From an uncultured Muribaculaceae bacterium (GTDB taxonomy: Bacteria > Bacteroidota > Bacteroidia > Bacteroidales > Muribaculaceae), in the NCBI GenBank assembly GCA_910579105.1, contig CAJTRT010000086.1, positions 1 through 5,480 on the forward strand: a stretch of DNA of 5,480 bases, written 5' to 3'. The position numbers were made by a program, and so were the translations under genes. Under the pieces are notes generated by a model. It had not been told where the DNA came from. It saw only the letters and a program-made list of their open reading frames with translations, and made no database searches. Below, piece by piece: positions 4,140 through 5,480 of the stretch (positions within the stretch are counted from its first letter, which is position 1; each line of letters starts with the position of its first letter).

Positions 4140-5480
4140 CACCCCGGGCCCGCGATTTGTTTTCCAGGCGGTTGGCGCGGTAGTCGGCGGGTGAGATTCC
4201 GCGCTTTGCCTTGAACACCCGCTGGAAGTACTGTGTATAGGAATATCCGCAAGACATGGCTATGTCGGCGACCGGGCAGGCCGTGTCGCGAAGCATCTGC
4301 TCGGCCCGCTGCATACGCGCCTCGGTGAGTAGCTGGGCGGCGGAAACTCCGAGTTGCGAGCGCAGGTGGCGGTTGAGGGTCGACCGGCTGGCCGCCGCGG
4401 CCGCCGCCATCTCGTCGATATTGGCGTCTGGATTGCCGATGTTCTCCTCGATATACCTGCGGACCCGGTTGAGGAACGGGGTTTCCTCGGGCCTCTCGCC
4501 CACGTCGGGCATACCGGTGCCGACTCTGGTTTCTGATGCGTCAGTTTTTTCGATGTTTACTGCCGGAGACGCCTTTGTCTCACCGCTATGGATCAGAGCC
4601 ATATATTTTTCGAGAAGATCGCGCCTCTGACGGTTCACACGGCGTATATACAGATAGGTATACAGCGCCCCGCCGAATATCGACAAGGCGAGGATCGCGG
4701 CCAGGGTTTTCGCCCACCATGTCTCGTGCCAGTAAGGGGCGACGACAATCGACAGTTCCCGGTTGTTATCCACCCACCGTCCGTAACGGTCGGTCGACTG
4801 CGCTTCGAGGATATGGGTGCCCGGACTTAGATTGAACAGTGTTACGCCGCGGGCGTGGTCGGCGTTGGTCCAGGGGGATCCGTCGACCCTGGTGCGGTAT
4901 AGTATTTCTGTGTTGTCGATATAGTCGACAGCGGCGAAATGTATGGTTATGTTTCTCTGCCCGGGAAGGAGTGATAGTTCAGTTTTCGGAACGAGGCAGA
5001 ATTTCTCGGGCTCGCCGTTTATGGCCAGCGTCGTGAAAACGAGCGGCGGGATGTACCCCCGGCTTAGCATGCTTTCACGGCTGGCGAGAAAGGCGCCTTG
5101 TTCGGCGCCGAACAGCCAGGTGCCGTCGGGAAGCCGCAGAGGGGTGGTCTCGGCGAACTGGCATGTGTCGCTCCAGAAATTCTTGCTGAAATTCACGGTA
5201 TTGCCGTTCCGCGGGTTGAACGCCATGACGTTGTCGCCTCCGACTATCATCAGAAGCGAATCGGCGGCAAGCGTCATGGCCTTGCATATGTCGCTGGTAA
5301 GCGAGGAGTTCTGGCGGTTGACGTGGGTGAATACCGGGTTGCCGGAAAACAGGTCGCGCTCGCTGATGATGTCTATGCCCGAACTCTCCGTGGCGATATA
5401 GATGTTGCCGTCCGAGTCCCGCGCGAGGCTCATCGTCGCGTTGTTGCACAGGCTGCCGGGGTTGTCGCCGTCGCGCCGTA
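4120..5480 (-). CDS. Membrane-spanning Reg_prop/Y_Y_Y sensor with C-terminal AraC HTH, no kinase (5' end outside window)
   Basis: The C-terminal 452 residues of a larger regulator. The frame is open to the right edge, so the internal ATG at 5433 is not the true start. Numbering from that Met: the upstream residues DNPGSLCNN and then DSDGNIYIATESSGIDII (about 7-24) are an end repeat of a periplasmic two-component-regulator propeller. A Y_Y_Y domain spans about 158-232, followed by YWHETWWAKT. One TM helix spans about 243-264, ending in basic YIRRVNRQRR. A polar linker covers about 270-318. An AraC-type double HTH covers 319-422, its second helix pair around DIAMSCGYSYTQYFQRVFK. Hybrid two-component regulators of this group carry HisKA, HATPase and receiver domains between the TM and the HTH; here only about 50 residues intervene. 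It thus looks like a one-component transmembrane regulator that binds a periplasmic ligand and controls DNA directly. The ligand and targets are unknown; glycan sensing is typical of relatives. Confidence 0.92.
   Translation of the reverse strand, partial: RRDGDNPGSLCNNATMSLARDSDGNIYIATESSGIDIISERDLFSGNPVFTHVNRQNSSLTSDICKAMTLAADSLLMIVGGDNVMAFNPRNGNTVNFSKNFWSDTCQFAETTPLRLPDGTWLFGAEQGAFLASRESMLSRGYIPPLVFTTLAINGEPEKFCLVPKTELSLLPGQRNITIHFAAVDYIDNTEILYRTRVDGSPWTNADHARGVTLFNLSPGTHILEAQSTDRYGRWVDNNRELSIVVAPYWHETWWAKTLAAILALSIFGGALYTYLYIRRVNRQRRDLLEKYMALIHSGETKASPAVNIEKTDASETRVGTGMPDVGERPEETPFLNRVRRYIEENIGNPDANIDEMAAAAAASRSTLNRHLRSQLGVSAAQLLTEARMQRAEQMLRDTACPVADIAMSCGYSYTQYFQRVFKAKRGISPADYRANRLENKSRARGVVTGKP

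Noticed and set aside
4943..5401. Plus-strand open frame of 152 codons opposite the regulator
   Set aside because: Antisense to the well-supported Y_Y_Y/propeller region; its Ser/Arg-rich composition is typical of a shadow frame.
5431..5433. ATG at 5433 as the start of the regulator
   Set aside because: The frame continues open to the window edge, and the upstream residues (DNPGSLCNN) belong to a propeller repeat, so the gene starts outside the window.

Overview
The window looks like a chromosomal segment of a moderately GC-rich member of the Bacteroidales. A Muribaculaceae-like gut bacterium is my guess, but it is not proven. Three things point this way. The membrane regulator with a Y_Y_Y domain and a C-terminal AraC-type HTH is a Bacteroidetes type. 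Several starts are preceded by TAnnTTTG-like -7 elements rather than sigma70 boxes, with no clear Shine-Dalgarno sequences. Leaders appear very short. I see no insertion sequence, tRNA, rRNA or CRISPR array.

Layout: (1) 1-1021, minus strand, is the N-terminal 340 residues of a CPA1-type cation/proton antiporter (NhaP2-like), cut by the left edge. (2) 1022-1086 is a short divergent promoter region. (3) 1087-1910, plus strand, holds two translationally coupled paralogous cupins of the FdtA/QdtA sugar 3,4-ketoisomerase (WxcM-like) family. The second keeps the canonical HAH motif; the first has HAY. (4) 1903-2550, minus strand, is a flavin reductase-rubredoxin fusion of Hrb type whose stop overlaps the end of the second cupin. 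(5) 2551-2939 has no convincing gene but is rich in inverted repeats, including a perfect 11-bp hairpin. (6) 2940-3830, minus strand, encodes a 296-aa helical protein of unknown function. (7) 3940-4101, minus strand, is a canonical 53-aa rubredoxin. (8) 4120-5480, minus strand, is the C-terminal part of a membrane-spanning regulator: propeller end, Y_Y_Y domain, one TM helix, then AraC HTH with no histidine kinase between. It is cut by the right edge.

Functionally, the minus-strand block contains two rubredoxin modules (one free, one fused to a flavin domain) within about 1.5 kb. This suggests electron transfer linked to oxygen, peroxide or nitric oxide handling, but no terminal acceptor (flavodiiron protein, rubrerythrin) is in view. 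The cupin pair would act on a nucleotide-linked 4-keto-6-deoxy sugar, yet no dTDP-sugar genes are adjacent. The most unusual items are the kinase-less membrane regulator, the HAY/HAH cupin pair, the unknown 296-aa protein and the structured intergenic region. None of these amounts to a demonstrated new system.
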